Shown: positions 54,219-63,941, counted from the first letter of the stretch. The stretch: DNA of 64,000 nt from Streptomyces parvulus (GCF_014648855.1 NZ_BMRX01000005.1:409322-473321), one strand, 5' to 3'. Numbers and translations: made by a program. The notes: generated from the sequence alone by a model not told the origin.

Positions 54219-56289
54219 GAGATGCCTCCCCTTGCCTGCTTGGATCCTCCGGACCGGTGTCCCGGCGGCCGAGCCCCTCGGCGGGGCCGCCGTCCGGTCT
54301 GCGGGCGCCCGACACGGGCCTGGGCACCACGCGCGCGCCGTTGCCGGGCAGGGCCGTCGGGTCGGCCGTGGGGGCCGTCATCGACGACCTCGGCGGTATC
54401 GGTCCCCGCGCGGGCACCTGCGACGCCTGTCCGGCCGTCGCCTGCGCCGGGACACCGACCGCCCTGTCCACGCCGTGCGAAGCCACCCGTTGCCCGCCGG
54501 TCTCGTCGAGACCGGCGTCCTGCAGCCCGCGGTTGCGCCGCGAGTCCGCCGGCTCCAGCGGTATCGGCGAACCCCGCAGCGGCTCGTCCGCGGTCCTGGG
54601 CAGCGTCAGCCGGAACTGCGAGCCACCGCCCGGCTCACCCCACGCCTGCAGCCAGCCGCCGTGCAGCCGCGCGTCCTCCAGGGCGATCGACAGCCCCAGT
54701 CCCGTACCGCCGGTGGTACGCGCGCGTGCCGGGTCGGCCCGCCAGAAGCGGCTGAACACCCGCGTGGCCTCGCCGGGCTTGAGTCCGACGCCGTAGTCCC
54801 GCACGCCGACGGCGACCGCCCCGCCGGCCGCGGCGAGCTTGACGACGACGTCCCGCCCCTCGCCGTGCTCGACGGCGTTGACGACGAGGTTGCGCAGCAC
54901 GCGCTCGACCCGTCGGGCGTCCGCCTCGGCGACGACGGGCTGCTGGTCGCCGACGACGCTGATCCGCGTGCCCTTGCGCTCGGCGAGCGGCTCGGCGCCG
55001 CTGACGACCCGCCGCACGACCACCCTGAGGTCTATCGGCTCGGCCTCCAGGGCGGCGGCGCCCGCGTCGAAGCGGCTGATCTCCAGCAGGTCGGCGAGCA
55101 GCGTCTCGAACCGGTCCAGCTGGTCGGCGAGGAGTTCCGCCGACCGCGCGGTGACGGGATCGAAGTCCACGCGCGCGTCATGGATGACGTCGGCGGCCAT
55201 CCGCACGGTCGTCAGCGGCGTGCGCAGCTCGTGCGACACGTCGGACACGAACCGCCGCTGCATCCGCGACAGGTCCTCCAGCTGACTGATCTTGAGCTGG
55301 AGGTTCTGCGCCATCTTGTTGAAGGCCTCGCCGAGCCGCGCGATGTCGTCCTCGCCGGTGACCTTCATCCGTTCCTGGAGCCGCCCCGCGGACAGCCGCT
55401 CGGCGATGCTCGCCGCCATCCGCACCGGCGTGACGACCTGCCGCACCACCAGCCACGCGATGGCCCCGAGCAGCGCCACGACGAAGAGCCCCGCGGTCGC
55501 CAGGGTGCCTCTGACCAGGCTGAGGGACTTCTCCTCCTGGGTGAGCGGGAAGAGGTAGTAGAGCTGGTACGGCTCGCCGTTGGGGTCGTTGACCTGCTTG
55601 CCGATGACCAGTCCGGGCTGGGACGCCTGGTCGGAGTTGTAGACGATCCGGGTGTAGCTCTGGGCCGCCGCGGTGCCGCCGTCGATCCGCTCGCGCAGGT
55701 CCTCGGGGACGCTGACCGCCCAGTCGACCGAGCCGGACGCGCGCGGGCCGCGTCCGCTGCCGCTCTCCCCGCCCATGGGGAGCGTGACCACGTCGAAGGC
55801 GCCCTGGCCACCGCTGGAGAGCGACTTCACGAGTTCGCTCATCCACTGGATGACGTTCTGCGAGGGCCGCCCGTCCGCGGGGGTGCTGTCGTCGCCGTCG
55901 GCGCCCGCGGCCTCCTCGGCCTTCTGCTTGGCCGCCGTGAACCCGCCGGTGGCCTGGCTCTGGGAGGCCTTGACCTTGGCATCCAGCAGTCCGTTGCGGA
56001 CCTGTCCGATCACCACGAAGCCGAGCAGGAGCACCACGCCCAGCGACATCAGCAGTGTGGTGACGACGACCTTGAGCTGGATGTTGCGCCGCCACAGCCG
56101 CATGACCGGCAGCAGCGGGCGCCGCACCCAGCGCATGAAGAGCCGGAGCACCGGGCTGCCCTGCACCCCGCCGTGCAGCAGCCCGCCCTCCAGCAGACGG
56201 CCGAAGCGCGAACCGGCGGGAGGGGGGCCGACAGGCCGTCCGGCGCGGGCCTCGGACCCGGGCGCCGAAGCGGCACTGTCCCTGGTCAT
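54208..56289 (-). CDS. mtrB: Sensor histidine kinase MtrB
   Basis: The 693-residue kinase starts 1 nt after the mtrA stop. Membrane helices lie at about 73-96 and 260-283 with an extracellular sensor domain between, then HAMP (about 284-335), a HisKA domain with phospho-acceptor His353 (VSDVSHELRTPL), and an ATPase domain with the N box (NLVVNAVEHGEG), G boxes (DYGVGL; GGTGLGLSI). A disordered tail of about 120 residues follows the kinase core. MtrAB controls cell-wall and developmental genes in actinobacteria. LpqB is encoded next. Confidence 0.96.
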   Translation of the reverse strand: MTRDSAASAPGSEARAGRPVGPPPAGSRFGRLLEGGLLHGGVQGSPVLRLFMRWVRRPLLPVMRLWRRNIQLKVVVTTLLMSLGVVLLLGFVVIGQVRNGLLDAKVKASQSQATGGFTAAKQKAEEAAGADGDDSTPADGRPSQNVIQWMSELVKSLSSGGQGAFDVVTLPMGGESGSGRGPRASGSVDWAVSVPEDLRERIDGGTAAAQSYTRIVYNSDQASQPGLVIGKQVNDPNGEPYQLYYLFPLTQEEKSLSLVRGTLATAGLFVVALLGAIAWLVVRQVVTPVRMAASIAERLSAGRLQERMKVTGEDDIARLGEAFNKMAQNLQLKISQLEDLSRMQRRFVSDVSHELRTPLTTVRMAADVIHDARVDFDPVTARSAELLADQLDRFETLLADLLEISRFDAGAAALEAEPIDLRVVVRRVVSGAEPLAERKGTRISVVGDQQPVVAEADARRVERVLRNLVVNAVEHGEGRDVVVKLAAAGGAVAVGVRDYGVGLKPGEATRVFSRFWRADPARARTTGGTGLGLSIALEDARLHGGWLQAWGEPGGGSQFRLTLPRTADEPLRGSPIPLEPADSRRNRGLQDAGLDETGGQRVASHGVDRAVGVPAQATAGQASQVPARGPIPPRSSMTAPTADPTALPGNGARVVPRPVSGARRPDGGPAEGLGRRDTGPEDPSRQGEASRGR

Positions 56290-56290
56290 G

Positions 56291-56980
56291 TCAGCTCGGT
56301 CCGGCCTTGTAGCCGACGCCGCGGACGGTCACCACGATCTCGGGCTTCTCCGGGTCCTTCTCGACCTTGGAGCGCAGCCGCTGCACATGCACGTTGACCA
56401 GCCGGGTGTCGGCGGCGTGCCGGTAGCCCCAGACCTGCTCCAGGAGCACCTCGCGCGTGAAGACCTGCCACGGCTTGCGGGCCAGCGCCACCAGCAGGTC
56501 GAACTCCAGCGGCGTCAGCGCGATGGACTGCCCCTCCCGCTTCACGGAGTGACCGGCCACGTCGATGACCAGGTCGCCTATGGCGAGCTGCTCCGGGGCC
56601 GGCTCCTCCGACCGCCTGAGCCGCGCCCTGATACGGGCCACCAGCTCCTTCGGCTTGAACGGCTTCACGATGTAGTCGTCGGCGCCCGACTCGAGACCGA
56701 CCACGACGTCGACGGTGTCGCTCTTCGCCGTCAGCATCACGATCGGCACGCCCGACTCCGCCCTGATCAGGCGGCACACCTCGATGCCGTCCCGGCCGGG
56801 CAGCATCAGGTCGAGCAGCACCAGATCGGGCTTGCTCTCCCGGAAGGCGGCCAGCGCCTTGTCGCCGTCGGCTACGAAAGACGGCTCAAAACCCTCACCA
56901 CGCAGCACAATGCCGAGCATCTCGGCCAGTGCGGTGTCGTCGTCGACGACAAGGACTCGTCCCTTCATAAACGACATCAT
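56291..56980 (-). CDS. mtrA: DNA-binding response regulator MtrA
   Basis: The 229-residue OmpR-family regulator has receiver motifs VVDDD (11-15), Asp57 in LLDLMLPG and the VKPFKPKEL lysine, followed by a winged-helix domain ending VTVRGVGYKAGPS. ATG 56980 gives MMSFMKGRV; the third Met is a possible alternative. In Streptomyces MtrA regulates development, antibiotic genes and wall metabolism. The gene starts 4 nt after the mtnA stop and is followed by mtrB after 1 nt. Confidence 0.97.
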   Translation of the reverse strand: MMSFMKGRVLVVDDDTALAEMLGIVLRGEGFEPSFVADGDKALAAFRESKPDLVLLDLMLPGRDGIEVCRLIRAESGVPIVMLTAKSDTVDVVVGLESGADDYIVKPFKPKELVARIRARLRRSEEPAPEQLAIGDLVIDVAGHSVKREGQSIALTPLEFDLLVALARKPWQVFTREVLLEQVWGYRHAADTRLVNVHVQRLRSKVEKDPEKPEIVVTVRGVGYKAGPS

Positions 56981-56984
56981 CCCA

Positions 56985-58121
56985 TTAGCTAATCGTTACC
57001 TGGCGTGACCTGGCACACAGCTCGGCGAGGGCCTCGCTCGTCACGGGTGAGACCACGCCCTCCTCGGTGACGATCGCCGTCACCAGCTCGGGCGGGGTCA
57101 CGTCGAACGCCGGGTTGTACGCCTGGGTCCCCAGGGGTGCCACCGGTATCCCGCCTCCCGCTCCCGCCACCTGAGGCGCTGTGACCTCGGTCACTTCATA
57201 TCCGGGACGCTGCTCCACCTCGATGGACGCCCCGTCCGGGGTGTGCGGGTCCACCGTCGTGACCGGCGCCACCACGATGAACGGTACGTGGTGATAGCGA
57301 GCGAGCACGGCGAGCGGGTAGCTCCCGACCTTGTTCGCCACCGAACCGTCGGCCGCTATGCGGTCCGCGCCGACCAGTACGGCGTCCACCTCGCCCGCCG
57401 CGAAGAGCGAACCGGCCGCGCTGTCGGTGAGCAGGGTGTACGCCATGTCGTTGCGAGCCGCCTCGTATGCCGTCAGGCGAGCACCTTGCAGCAAGGGACG
57501 CGTTTCGTCCACCCACAGGCGCCGCAGCCGGCCCTCCCGGTGCGCCGCGAGCGCCACCGCGAAGGCGGTGCCCTCCCCGCCCGACACCAGCGAGCCGGAG
57601 TTGCAGTGCGTGAGGACGCGGTGCCCGCCGGCCGGCAGCAGCTCGTCGAGGAGCGCCAGCCCGTGCGCGGCCATCCGCGCGCTGGCCCGGGCGTCCTCCT
57701 CGTGCACCGCCCGCGCCGCCGCCAGCGCGGCCGAGGCGGCCTGTCCGGCGTCGCCGCTCCTGGCGAGCGCCTCCTGGTGGGCGGCCTGCGCCCGGCGCAC
57801 CCCGACGGCGAGGTTCACCGCGGTGGGCCGGGCCCCGGCAAGCGCCGCCGCGGCCTCCTCCACCTCGAAGCCCCGCACCGCGGCGAGCGCGACACCGTAG
57901 GCGCCCGCGACGCCCAGCAGCGGCGCACCGCGCACGGCGAGCGAACGGATGGCCTCGACGAGCCCGGCCGGGTCCGTGCAGACCAGCTCGACCTCCTCGG
58001 TCGGCAGCCTGGTCTGGTCCAGCAGGACCAGCACCGGGCCCTCGGGGGGTTCCTCCCAGCGGAGCACCGGGATCTCGGTCGGCCGCTTGTCCTCGCCGCT
58101 TCGCGCGTCCTGATCAGCCAT
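56985..58121 (-). CDS. mtnA: Methylthioribose-1-phosphate isomerase
   Basis: ATG 58121 (MADQDARSGEDK) starts the 378-residue product. It isomerises 5-methylthioribose 1-phosphate to the ribulose form in methionine salvage. RGAP (64-67), the catalytic Cys173 in THCNSGSLVSGG and Asp253 in VGADRIAADGSVANKVG are all present, with the C-terminal FDVTPPELVTAIVTEEGVVSP. It lies 4 nt upstream of mtrA on the same strand. In mycobacteria other genes occupy this position, so co-transcription with mtrAB would be lineage-specific. Confidence 0.94.
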   Translation of the reverse strand: MADQDARSGEDKRPTEIPVLRWEEPPEGPVLVLLDQTRLPTEEVELVCTDPAGLVEAIRSLAVRGAPLLGVAGAYGVALAAVRGFEVEEAAAALAGARPTAVNLAVGVRRAQAAHQEALARSGDAGQAASAALAAARAVHEEDARASARMAAHGLALLDELLPAGGHRVLTHCNSGSLVSGGEGTAFAVALAAHREGRLRRLWVDETRPLLQGARLTAYEAARNDMAYTLLTDSAAGSLFAAGEVDAVLVGADRIAADGSVANKVGSYPLAVLARYHHVPFIVVAPVTTVDPHTPDGASIEVEQRPGYEVTEVTAPQVAGAGGGIPVAPLGTQAYNPAFDVTPPELVTAIVTEEGVVSPVTSEALAELCARSRQVTIS

Positions 58122-58261
58122 GCGGTCAGTCTGCCCCCTATCCGGCGGACAATTGAAGGTGTGCAGCCCATACCGCGCCCGGTCCGCGGCCGGGCACCCC
58201 ATGGCACGATGGCTGCCAACCTGCCGCCGCGACCGCGGACGGGCACCGTGAAGGAGCGACG

Positions 58262-59614
58262 ATGAACGACACTCCGGGCTGGGCCTCGCCCGGATCCGCC
58301 CCGTCCGACGGGCGGGAGCCCGGCGCGTCCGGCCCCGCCGAGCCCGCCGACCGCCCCGCAGGCCCCGACCAGCCCGCGCCCCCCGCGGACCAGCCGGGCG
58401 CGGACCCCACGGGCCCCGGCACGAAGTGGTCCAAGGAGCAGCCGCCCCCCGGCCAGTGGTCCGCCCCCTCCGGCCCCTCCGTCCCGGGCCAGACCCCGCC
58501 GCCCCCGCCTCCCGGCCCGGGCTGGGGCGCCCCGCCCCCCGGCCCGCCCGGCGGTTACGGCGGCCAGGGCGGCGGCTACGGCGCCCCCGGGGGACCCGGC
58601 GGCTGGGGAGGCGGCTGGGGAGGCCCGCCGCCCGCGGCCAAGCCCGGCGTGATCCCGCTCCGCCCGCTCGGCGTCGGCGAGATCCTCGACGGCGCGGTCT
58701 CCACCATGCGCACCTACTGGCGCACGGTCCTCGGCATCTCCCTGACGGTCGCCGTCTTCACGGAGATCATCGTCGTGCTGCTCCAAGGCCTCGTCCTGGA
58801 CAACAGCGGCACCGAGGCCCTCAACGACCCCGACGCGTCCCTGAGCGAACTCGGCGACGCCCTCACCGAGACCTCGATCAACTCGGGCGCCGTCTTCCTG
58901 ATCTCCCTGATCGGCACCGTGCTGGCCACCGCCCTGCTCACGACCGTCACCAGCCGCGCCGTCCTGGGCCGCCCGGTGACCGCCGGCGAGGCCTGGCGCG
59001 ACGCGCGCCCCCAGGTGCTCAAGCTGTTCGGCCTGATCGTCCTGCTGCTGCTCATCGTCGCGGGCATCGTCCTGGCCGGCATGGCGCCCGGTCTCCTCGT
59101 GACGGCCACCGCCGGCGGTGGAGCCGGTGTGGCCCTGACCGTCCTCGGCTTCCTCGCGGCCGGAGTCGTCGCTGTGTGGCTGATGGTCCGCTTCTCGCTG
59201 GCCTCCCCGGCGCTGATGCTGGAGAAGCAGGGCATCAAGAAGGCGCTGAGCCGATCCGTGAAGCTGGTGCGCGGCTCCTGGTGGCGGGTCTTCGGCATCC
59301 AGCTGCTCGCCACGATCATCGCCAACGTCGTCGCGTCGATCATCGTCATCCCCTTCGCCTTCCTCGCCGCCGCGGTCGGCGGGGACGGCGTCAGCGGCTT
59401 CCTGGAGGGCACCGGGGACGTCGGCTGGACGTTCCTCGTCGTCAGCGGCATCGGTTCGGTGATCGGCTCCATGATCACCTTCCCGATCACCGCGGGCGTC
59501 GCCGTACTGCTCTACATCGACCAGCGCATCCGCCGCGAGGCACTCGACCTCGAACTGGCCCGCGCCGCGGGCACCCAGGGCACCGGCGCCCCCGGCGCCG
59601 TCCCGGGGAGCTGA
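58262..59614 (+). CDS. Multi-pass membrane protein with Pro/Gly-rich N-terminus
   Basis: ATG 58262 follows AAGGAG. The first 130 residues of this 450-residue protein are disordered and rich in Pro, Gly and Ala. The rest has about six helices, with the conserved entry RPLGVGEILDGAVSTMRTYWRTVLGISL and a later segment MLEKQGIKKALSRSVKLVRGSWWRVFGI. This resembles the membrane domain found attached to some glycerophosphodiester phosphodiesterases, but no catalytic domain is present. First gene of a plus-strand run with DUF4129, DUF4350, MoxR and DUF58 proteins. Confidence 0.85.
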   Translation: MNDTPGWASPGSAPSDGREPGASGPAEPADRPAGPDQPAPPADQPGADPTGPGTKWSKEQPPPGQWSAPSGPSVPGQTPPPPPPGPGWGAPPPGPPGGYGGQGGGYGAPGGPGGWGGGWGGPPPAAKPGVIPLRPLGVGEILDGAVSTMRTYWRTVLGISLTVAVFTEIIVVLLQGLVLDNSGTEALNDPDASLSELGDALTETSINSGAVFLISLIGTVLATALLTTVTSRAVLGRPVTAGEAWRDARPQVLKLFGLIVLLLLIVAGIVLAGMAPGLLVTATAGGGAGVALTVLGFLAAGVVAVWLMVRFSLASPALMLEKQGIKKALSRSVKLVRGSWWRVFGIQLLATIIANVVASIIVIPFAFLAAAVGGDGVSGFLEGTGDVGWTFLVVSGIGSVIGSMITFPITAGVAVLLYIDQRIRREALDLELARAAGTQGTGAPGAVPGS

Positions 59615-59618
59615 CGGG

Positions 59619-60395
59619 GTGGGACCGGCGGGGGGAGTTCTCACAGAGGTGCTGGCGCACACCACGGTACGAACGCTGTCGCACACCGGTGACGGCGTCA
59701 TGGCGGCGCTGCGCGCGTCCGGCGACGAGCCACCGGTGACGATCCCGCGCGACCCCGCGCGGGAGGCCGCCCGACGCGAGCTGTCCAAGGGCATGTACCA
59801 CGAGAACGACCCCGGCTGGTTCCAACGGGCCCTGGACACCTTCTGGGAGTGGATCGACGAGCTGTTCAGCAGGGCGTCGACGGCGACGCCCGGCGGAGCG
59901 CTCGGCCTGGTCGTCGTCATCGCGGCCGTACTGGCGGTGCTGGGCGCCCTCTGGTGGCGCCTGGGCACCCCGCGGCGCGGTCCGGCCTCCGCTCCCGCCC
60001 TGTTCGACGACCGCCCCCGCAGCGCCGCCGACCACCGCGCCGCCGCCCAGGCACACGCCGCCCAGGGCCACTGGAACCAGGCCGTCCAGGAGCGCATGCG
60101 AGCCGTCGTCCGCGCCCTGGAGGAACGCGCCCTGCTCGACGTGCGGCCCGGCCGCACCGCCGACGAGGCGGCCACCGAGGCCGGCCTCGCCCTCCCCGCC
60201 CACGGCAGCCGACTGCGGGCGGCCGCCCGGGACTTCGACGACGTCACGTACGGCGGGCGCCCCGGCACCGAGCAAGTGTACCGGCGCCTCACCGAACTCG
60301 ACCACGACCTGGACCGCAGCAAGCCGCACCTGGCGGGCAGCACGCCCGGTAGCGGTGGAGGCGGCACGGAGACCCGCCGGGGAGCCGCCGGATGA
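59619..60395 (+). CDS. DUF4129-domain membrane protein
   Basis: GTG 59619 lies 4 nt after the previous stop. The 258-residue product has an N-terminal region that may include a weak hydrophobic segment, one clear membrane helix at about 90-113, and a cytoplasmic DUF4129 domain (about 140-235) with HWNQAVQERMRAVVRALEERALL and GRTADEAATEAG. In many actinobacteria DUF4129 proteins travel with DUF4350, MoxR and DUF58 genes, as here. Its biochemical role is unknown. It overlaps the next gene by ATGA. Confidence 0.87.
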   Translation: MGPAGGVLTEVLAHTTVRTLSHTGDGVMAALRASGDEPPVTIPRDPAREAARRELSKGMYHENDPGWFQRALDTFWEWIDELFSRASTATPGGALGLVVVIAAVLAVLGALWWRLGTPRRGPASAPALFDDRPRSAADHRAAAQAHAAQGHWNQAVQERMRAVVRALEERALLDVRPGRTADEAATEAGLALPAHGSRLRAAARDFDDVTYGGRPGTEQVYRRLTELDHDLDRSKPHLAGSTPGSGGGGTETRRGAAG

Positions 60396-61588
60396 CCACC
60401 GAGGCCACCCTCCCCACCACCTCGGCCTCGCCCACCGCCCGCCAGATCTGGACCCGCGGGCGGGGCGTCGCCCTCGCCCTCGTCCTGCTGCTCGCCGGTG
60501 CCGTGGCCATCGCCGTCGTCCGCTCCGGGGACCACCACGGCGAACTCGACCCGCGCTCCGCCGACCCCGCCGGCAGCCGCGCGGTCGCCGAACTCCTGGC
60601 CGAGCGGGGGGTCTCCACGCGCGTGGTCACCACCCTGGACGCCGCCCGCGCCGCGACCGGCCCGGACACCACCCTGCTGGTCGCCGCCCCCGACCTCCTG
60701 ACGGAGCGACAGCAGACGCGGCTGCACGCCACGGTCGCCGGCTCCGGCGGCCGCACCGTCCTCGTGGCCCCCGGCGGCCGCGCCGTGGAACGCCTCGTCC
60801 CCGGCGTCACCGCCGACCCCGCGCTCAGCTTCGACTCGACGCTGGCCCCCGCCTGCGACCTGCCCGCGGCCCGGCGCGCGGGCACCGCCGACACGGGCGG
60901 CCTGCGCTACAGCACCCACCTCGCGGCCGACACCTGCTACCCCAGCCGGCGCCTGGCCACGCTGCTCCGCGTCCCCGACACGTCCGCGGAGGGCACCCCG
61001 GGCGACACCGTCGTCCTCGGCGCCCGCGACATCCTCGTCAACGACCGCCTCGACGACCACGGCAACGCCTCGCTCGCCCTGCAACTCCTCGGCTCCCGCG
61101 ACCATCTGGTCTGGTACCTCCCCTCGCTCTCCGACGTCCCCGACCCGGACGAGGAGCGCGGCTTCTTCGACCTGCTCCCCTCCGGCTGGCTCTGGGGCAC
61201 CCTGCAGCTCTTCATGGCCGCCGCCCTCGCCGCCCTGTGGCGGGCACGCCGGCTCGGCCCCCTGGTGCCCGAGAAACTCCCCGTCGCGATCCGCGCCTCC
61301 GAGACCGTGGAGGGCCGCGCCCGCCTCTACCGCAAGGCGAACGCCCGCGACCGCGCGGCCACCGCTCTTCGCTCCGCCACCCGCACCCGCCTCGCCCCCC
61401 TCGTAGGCGTCCCCGTCACCCGGGCGCACACGCCCGAGACCCTGCTCCCCGCGCTCTCCGCCCACCTCCACGGCGACGGACAGCCCCTGCACAGCCTCCT
61501 CTTCGGCCCGCCGCCCGGCGACGACGCGGCCCTGATCGCCCTCGCCGACCAACTCGACGCCCTCGAAAGTGAGGTACGCCGTCCATGA
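60392..61588 (+). CDS. DUF4350-domain membrane protein
   Basis: The 398-residue product has one helix near 30-48, a large extracytoplasmic domain (DUF4350; GSRAVAELLAERGVSTRVVTT, then a GATase-like segment TLLVAAPDLLTERQ), and a second helix near 268-285. A cytoplasmic tail follows with RLYRKANARDRAATALRSATR. The domain resembles a class-I glutamine-amidotransferase-like fold without an obvious nucleophilic cysteine. Both ends overlap neighbours by ATGA, so translation is coupled across the operon. Confidence 0.87.
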   Translation: MTTEATLPTTSASPTARQIWTRGRGVALALVLLLAGAVAIAVVRSGDHHGELDPRSADPAGSRAVAELLAERGVSTRVVTTLDAARAATGPDTTLLVAAPDLLTERQQTRLHATVAGSGGRTVLVAPGGRAVERLVPGVTADPALSFDSTLAPACDLPAARRAGTADTGGLRYSTHLAADTCYPSRRLATLLRVPDTSAEGTPGDTVVLGARDILVNDRLDDHGNASLALQLLGSRDHLVWYLPSLSDVPDPDEERGFFDLLPSGWLWGTLQLFMAAALAALWRARRLGPLVPEKLPVAIRASETVEGRARLYRKANARDRAATALRSATRTRLAPLVGVPVTRAHTPETLLPALSAHLHGDGQPLHSLLFGPPPGDDAALIALADQLDALESEVRRP

Positions 61589-62577
61589 TGGACCCGACCA
61601 CTGACAACGCCGGGCAGAGCGCGGACCCGGGCAACGCCCGCACCGCCCTCGAAGCCCTGCGCGCCGAGATCGCCAAGGCCGTGGTCGGCCAGGACGCCGC
61701 CGTGACCGGTCTCGTCGTCGCGCTCCTGTGCCGCGGCCACGTCCTCCTCGAAGGCGTCCCCGGAGTCGCCAAGACCCTCCTCGTCCGCGCCCTCGCCGCC
61801 GCCACGGAACTCGACGCCAAGCGCGTCCAGTTCACCCCCGACCTGATGCCGAGCGACGTCACCGGCTCCCTGGTCTACGACGCCCGCACCGCCGAGTTCT
61901 CCTTCCAGCCCGGCCCGGCCTTCACCAACCTGCTGCTCGCCGACGAGATCAACCGCACGCCCCCGAAGACCCAGTCGTCCCTCCTCGAAGCCATGGAGGA
62001 ACGCCAGGTCACGGTCGACGGCACGCCCCGCCCGCTCCCCGAGCCCTTCCTGGTCGCGGCCACCCAGAACCCCGTGGAGTACGAGGGCACCTACCCCCTC
62101 CCGGAAGCCCAGCTGGACCGCTTCCTCCTCAAGCTCACCGTCCCCCTCCCGTCCCGCCAAGACGAGATCGACGTCCTCACCCGGCACGCCGCCGGCTTCG
62201 ACCCGCGCGACCTGCACGCCGCGGGCGTACGCCCCGTGGCGAACGCCGCCGACCTCGACGCCGCCCGCGCCGAGGTCGCCAAGACGACCGTCTCCCCGGA
62301 GATCACCGCCTACGTCGTCGACATCTGCCGGGCGACCCGCGACTCGCCGTCCCTCACCCTCGGCGTCTCCCCGCGCGGAGCCACGGCACTGCTCTCGACC
62401 TCCCGCGCGTGGGCCTGGCTCACCGGCCGCGACTACGTCACCCCGGACGACGTGAAAGCCCTGGCCCTCCCCACCCTCCGCCACCGCGTCCAACTGCGCC
62501 CGGAGGCCGAGATGGAGGGCGTGAGCACGGACTCCGTCATCAACGCGATCCTCGCCCACGTCCCCGTCCCCCGCTGA
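61585..62577 (+). CDS. MoxR-family AAA+ ATPase
   Basis: The 330-residue ATPase has Walker A GVPGVAKT at 57-64, Walker B LLLADEINRTPPKTQSSLLEAM, sensor 1 ATQNPVEYEGTYPLPEAQLDRF and the C-terminal lid domain with SPRGATALLSTSRAWAW. MoxR ATPases act as chaperones for partner complexes, most often encoded beside a DUF58 protein as here. It overlaps DUF4350 by 4 nt and the DUF58 gene by 1 nt. Confidence 0.95.
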   Translation: MMDPTTDNAGQSADPGNARTALEALRAEIAKAVVGQDAAVTGLVVALLCRGHVLLEGVPGVAKTLLVRALAAATELDAKRVQFTPDLMPSDVTGSLVYDARTAEFSFQPGPAFTNLLLADEINRTPPKTQSSLLEAMEERQVTVDGTPRPLPEPFLVAATQNPVEYEGTYPLPEAQLDRFLLKLTVPLPSRQDEIDVLTRHAAGFDPRDLHAAGVRPVANAADLDAARAEVAKTTVSPEITAYVVDICRATRDSPSLTLGVSPRGATALLSTSRAWAWLTGRDYVTPDDVKALALPTLRHRVQLRPEAEMEGVSTDSVINAILAHVPVPR

Positions 62578-63887
62578 TGGCACTCACCGGACGCGCCGCG
62601 CTCATCGCGGCCCTCGGCTCCGTCCCGATCGGCATCTGGGACCCCAGCTGGACGGGCATCCTCGCCGTCAACGCCCCGCTCGCGGCCGCCTGCGCCTGCG
62701 ACTTCGCGCTGGCGGCACCCGTACGTCGCCTGCTCCTCACCCGTTCCGGCGACACGTCCACACGCCTGGGTGACACCGCGGACGTCACATTGACGATCAC
62801 CAACCCTTCGCCCCGCCCGCTGAGGGCCCGCCTGCGCGACGCCTGGCCGCCCAGCAGCTGGCAGTCCGGCACCGAGGTCGCGGCCTCCCGCCACAGCCTC
62901 ACGGTGCCCGCCGGAGAACGCCGGCGGACGACCACCCGCCTGCGGCCCACCCGTCGCGGCGACCGCCACGCGGACCGCGTCACCATCCGCTCCTACGGCC
63001 CCCTTGGCCTCCTCACCCGCCAGGGCACCCACCAGGTCCCCTGGACGGTACGCGTCCTGCCCCCGTTCACCAGCCGCAAGCACCTCCCCTCCAAGCTGTC
63101 CCGCCTCCGCGAGCTCGACGGCCGCACCAGCGTCCTCACGCGCGGTGAGGGCACGGAGTTCGACAGTTTGCGCGAGTACGTCCCCGGCGACGACACCCGT
63201 TCCATCGACTGGCGGGCCACGGCCAGGCAGTCCTCCGTCGCCGTACGCACCTGGCGCCCGGAACGCGACCGCCACCTCCTGCTCGTCCTGGACACCGGCC
63301 GCACCTCGGCCGGCCGCGTCGACGACGCCCCCCGCCTCGACGCCGCCATGGACGCGGCCCTGCTCCTGGCAGCCCTGGCCTCCCGCGCCGGTGACCGGGT
63401 CGATCTCCTCGCCTACGACCGCCGTACACGAGCGCTCGTGCAGGGCCGTACCGCGGGCGATGTCCTCCCGTCCCTGGTCAACGCCATGGCGAACCTCGAA
63501 CCCGAACTGCTGGAGACCGACGCCCGCGGCCTCACCGCCACGGCGCTCCGCTCGGCCCCTCGGCGCTCCCTGATCGTTCTCTTCACGACTCTGGACGCGG
63601 CTCCGATCGAGGAGGGGCTGCTACCGGTCCTGCCGCAACTGACCCAGCGGCACACGGTCCTCCTGGCCTCGGTGGCCGACCCGCACGTCGCCAGAATGGC
63701 CGGATCCCGCGGCCATACGGACGCCGTGTACGAGGCCGCGGCGGCCGCACAGGCGCAGACCGAACGCCGCCGCACCGCCGACCAGCTCCGCCGTCACGGC
63801 GTCACGGTCGTGGACGCCACCCCTGACGACCTCCCGCCGGCTCTCGCTGACGCATATCTGGAACTGAAAGCGGCAGGACGCCTGTAA
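62577..63887 (+). CDS. DUF58-domain protein
   Basis: ATG 62577 overlaps the MoxR stop by one base (TGATG). The 436-residue product has a short hydrophobic N-terminus (about 5-45), a beta-rich middle (about 55-150), then the DUF58 core with GEGTEFDSLREYVPGDDTRSIDWRATAR and a von Willebrand A-like domain (LLLVLDTGRTSAGR). DUF58 proteins are client partners of MoxR ATPases. Last gene of the run, followed by two strong hairpins. Confidence 0.94.
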   Translation: MALTGRAALIAALGSVPIGIWDPSWTGILAVNAPLAAACACDFALAAPVRRLLLTRSGDTSTRLGDTADVTLTITNPSPRPLRARLRDAWPPSSWQSGTEVAASRHSLTVPAGERRRTTTRLRPTRRGDRHADRVTIRSYGPLGLLTRQGTHQVPWTVRVLPPFTSRKHLPSKLSRLRELDGRTSVLTRGEGTEFDSLREYVPGDDTRSIDWRATARQSSVAVRTWRPERDRHLLLVLDTGRTSAGRVDDAPRLDAAMDAALLLAALASRAGDRVDLLAYDRRTRALVQGRTAGDVLPSLVNAMANLEPELLETDARGLTATALRSAPRRSLIVLFTTLDAAPIEEGLLPVLPQLTQRHTVLLASVADPHVARMAGSRGHTDAVYEAAAAAQAQTERRRTADQLRRHGVTVVDATPDDLPPALADAYLELKAAGRL

Positions 63888-63895
63888 AAGACGAA

Positions 63896-63921
63896 AGGTG
63901 GGGTGCCATGGCACCCCACCT
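63896..63921 (+). terminator. Terminator hairpin after the DUF58 gene
   Basis: A perfect 12-bp inverted repeat (63896-63907 with 63910-63921) begins 9 nt after the stop; its centre is the palindrome GCCATGGC. Confidence 0.8.
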
Positions 63922-63941
63922 GCAATTCCCTCAAACGCAAA

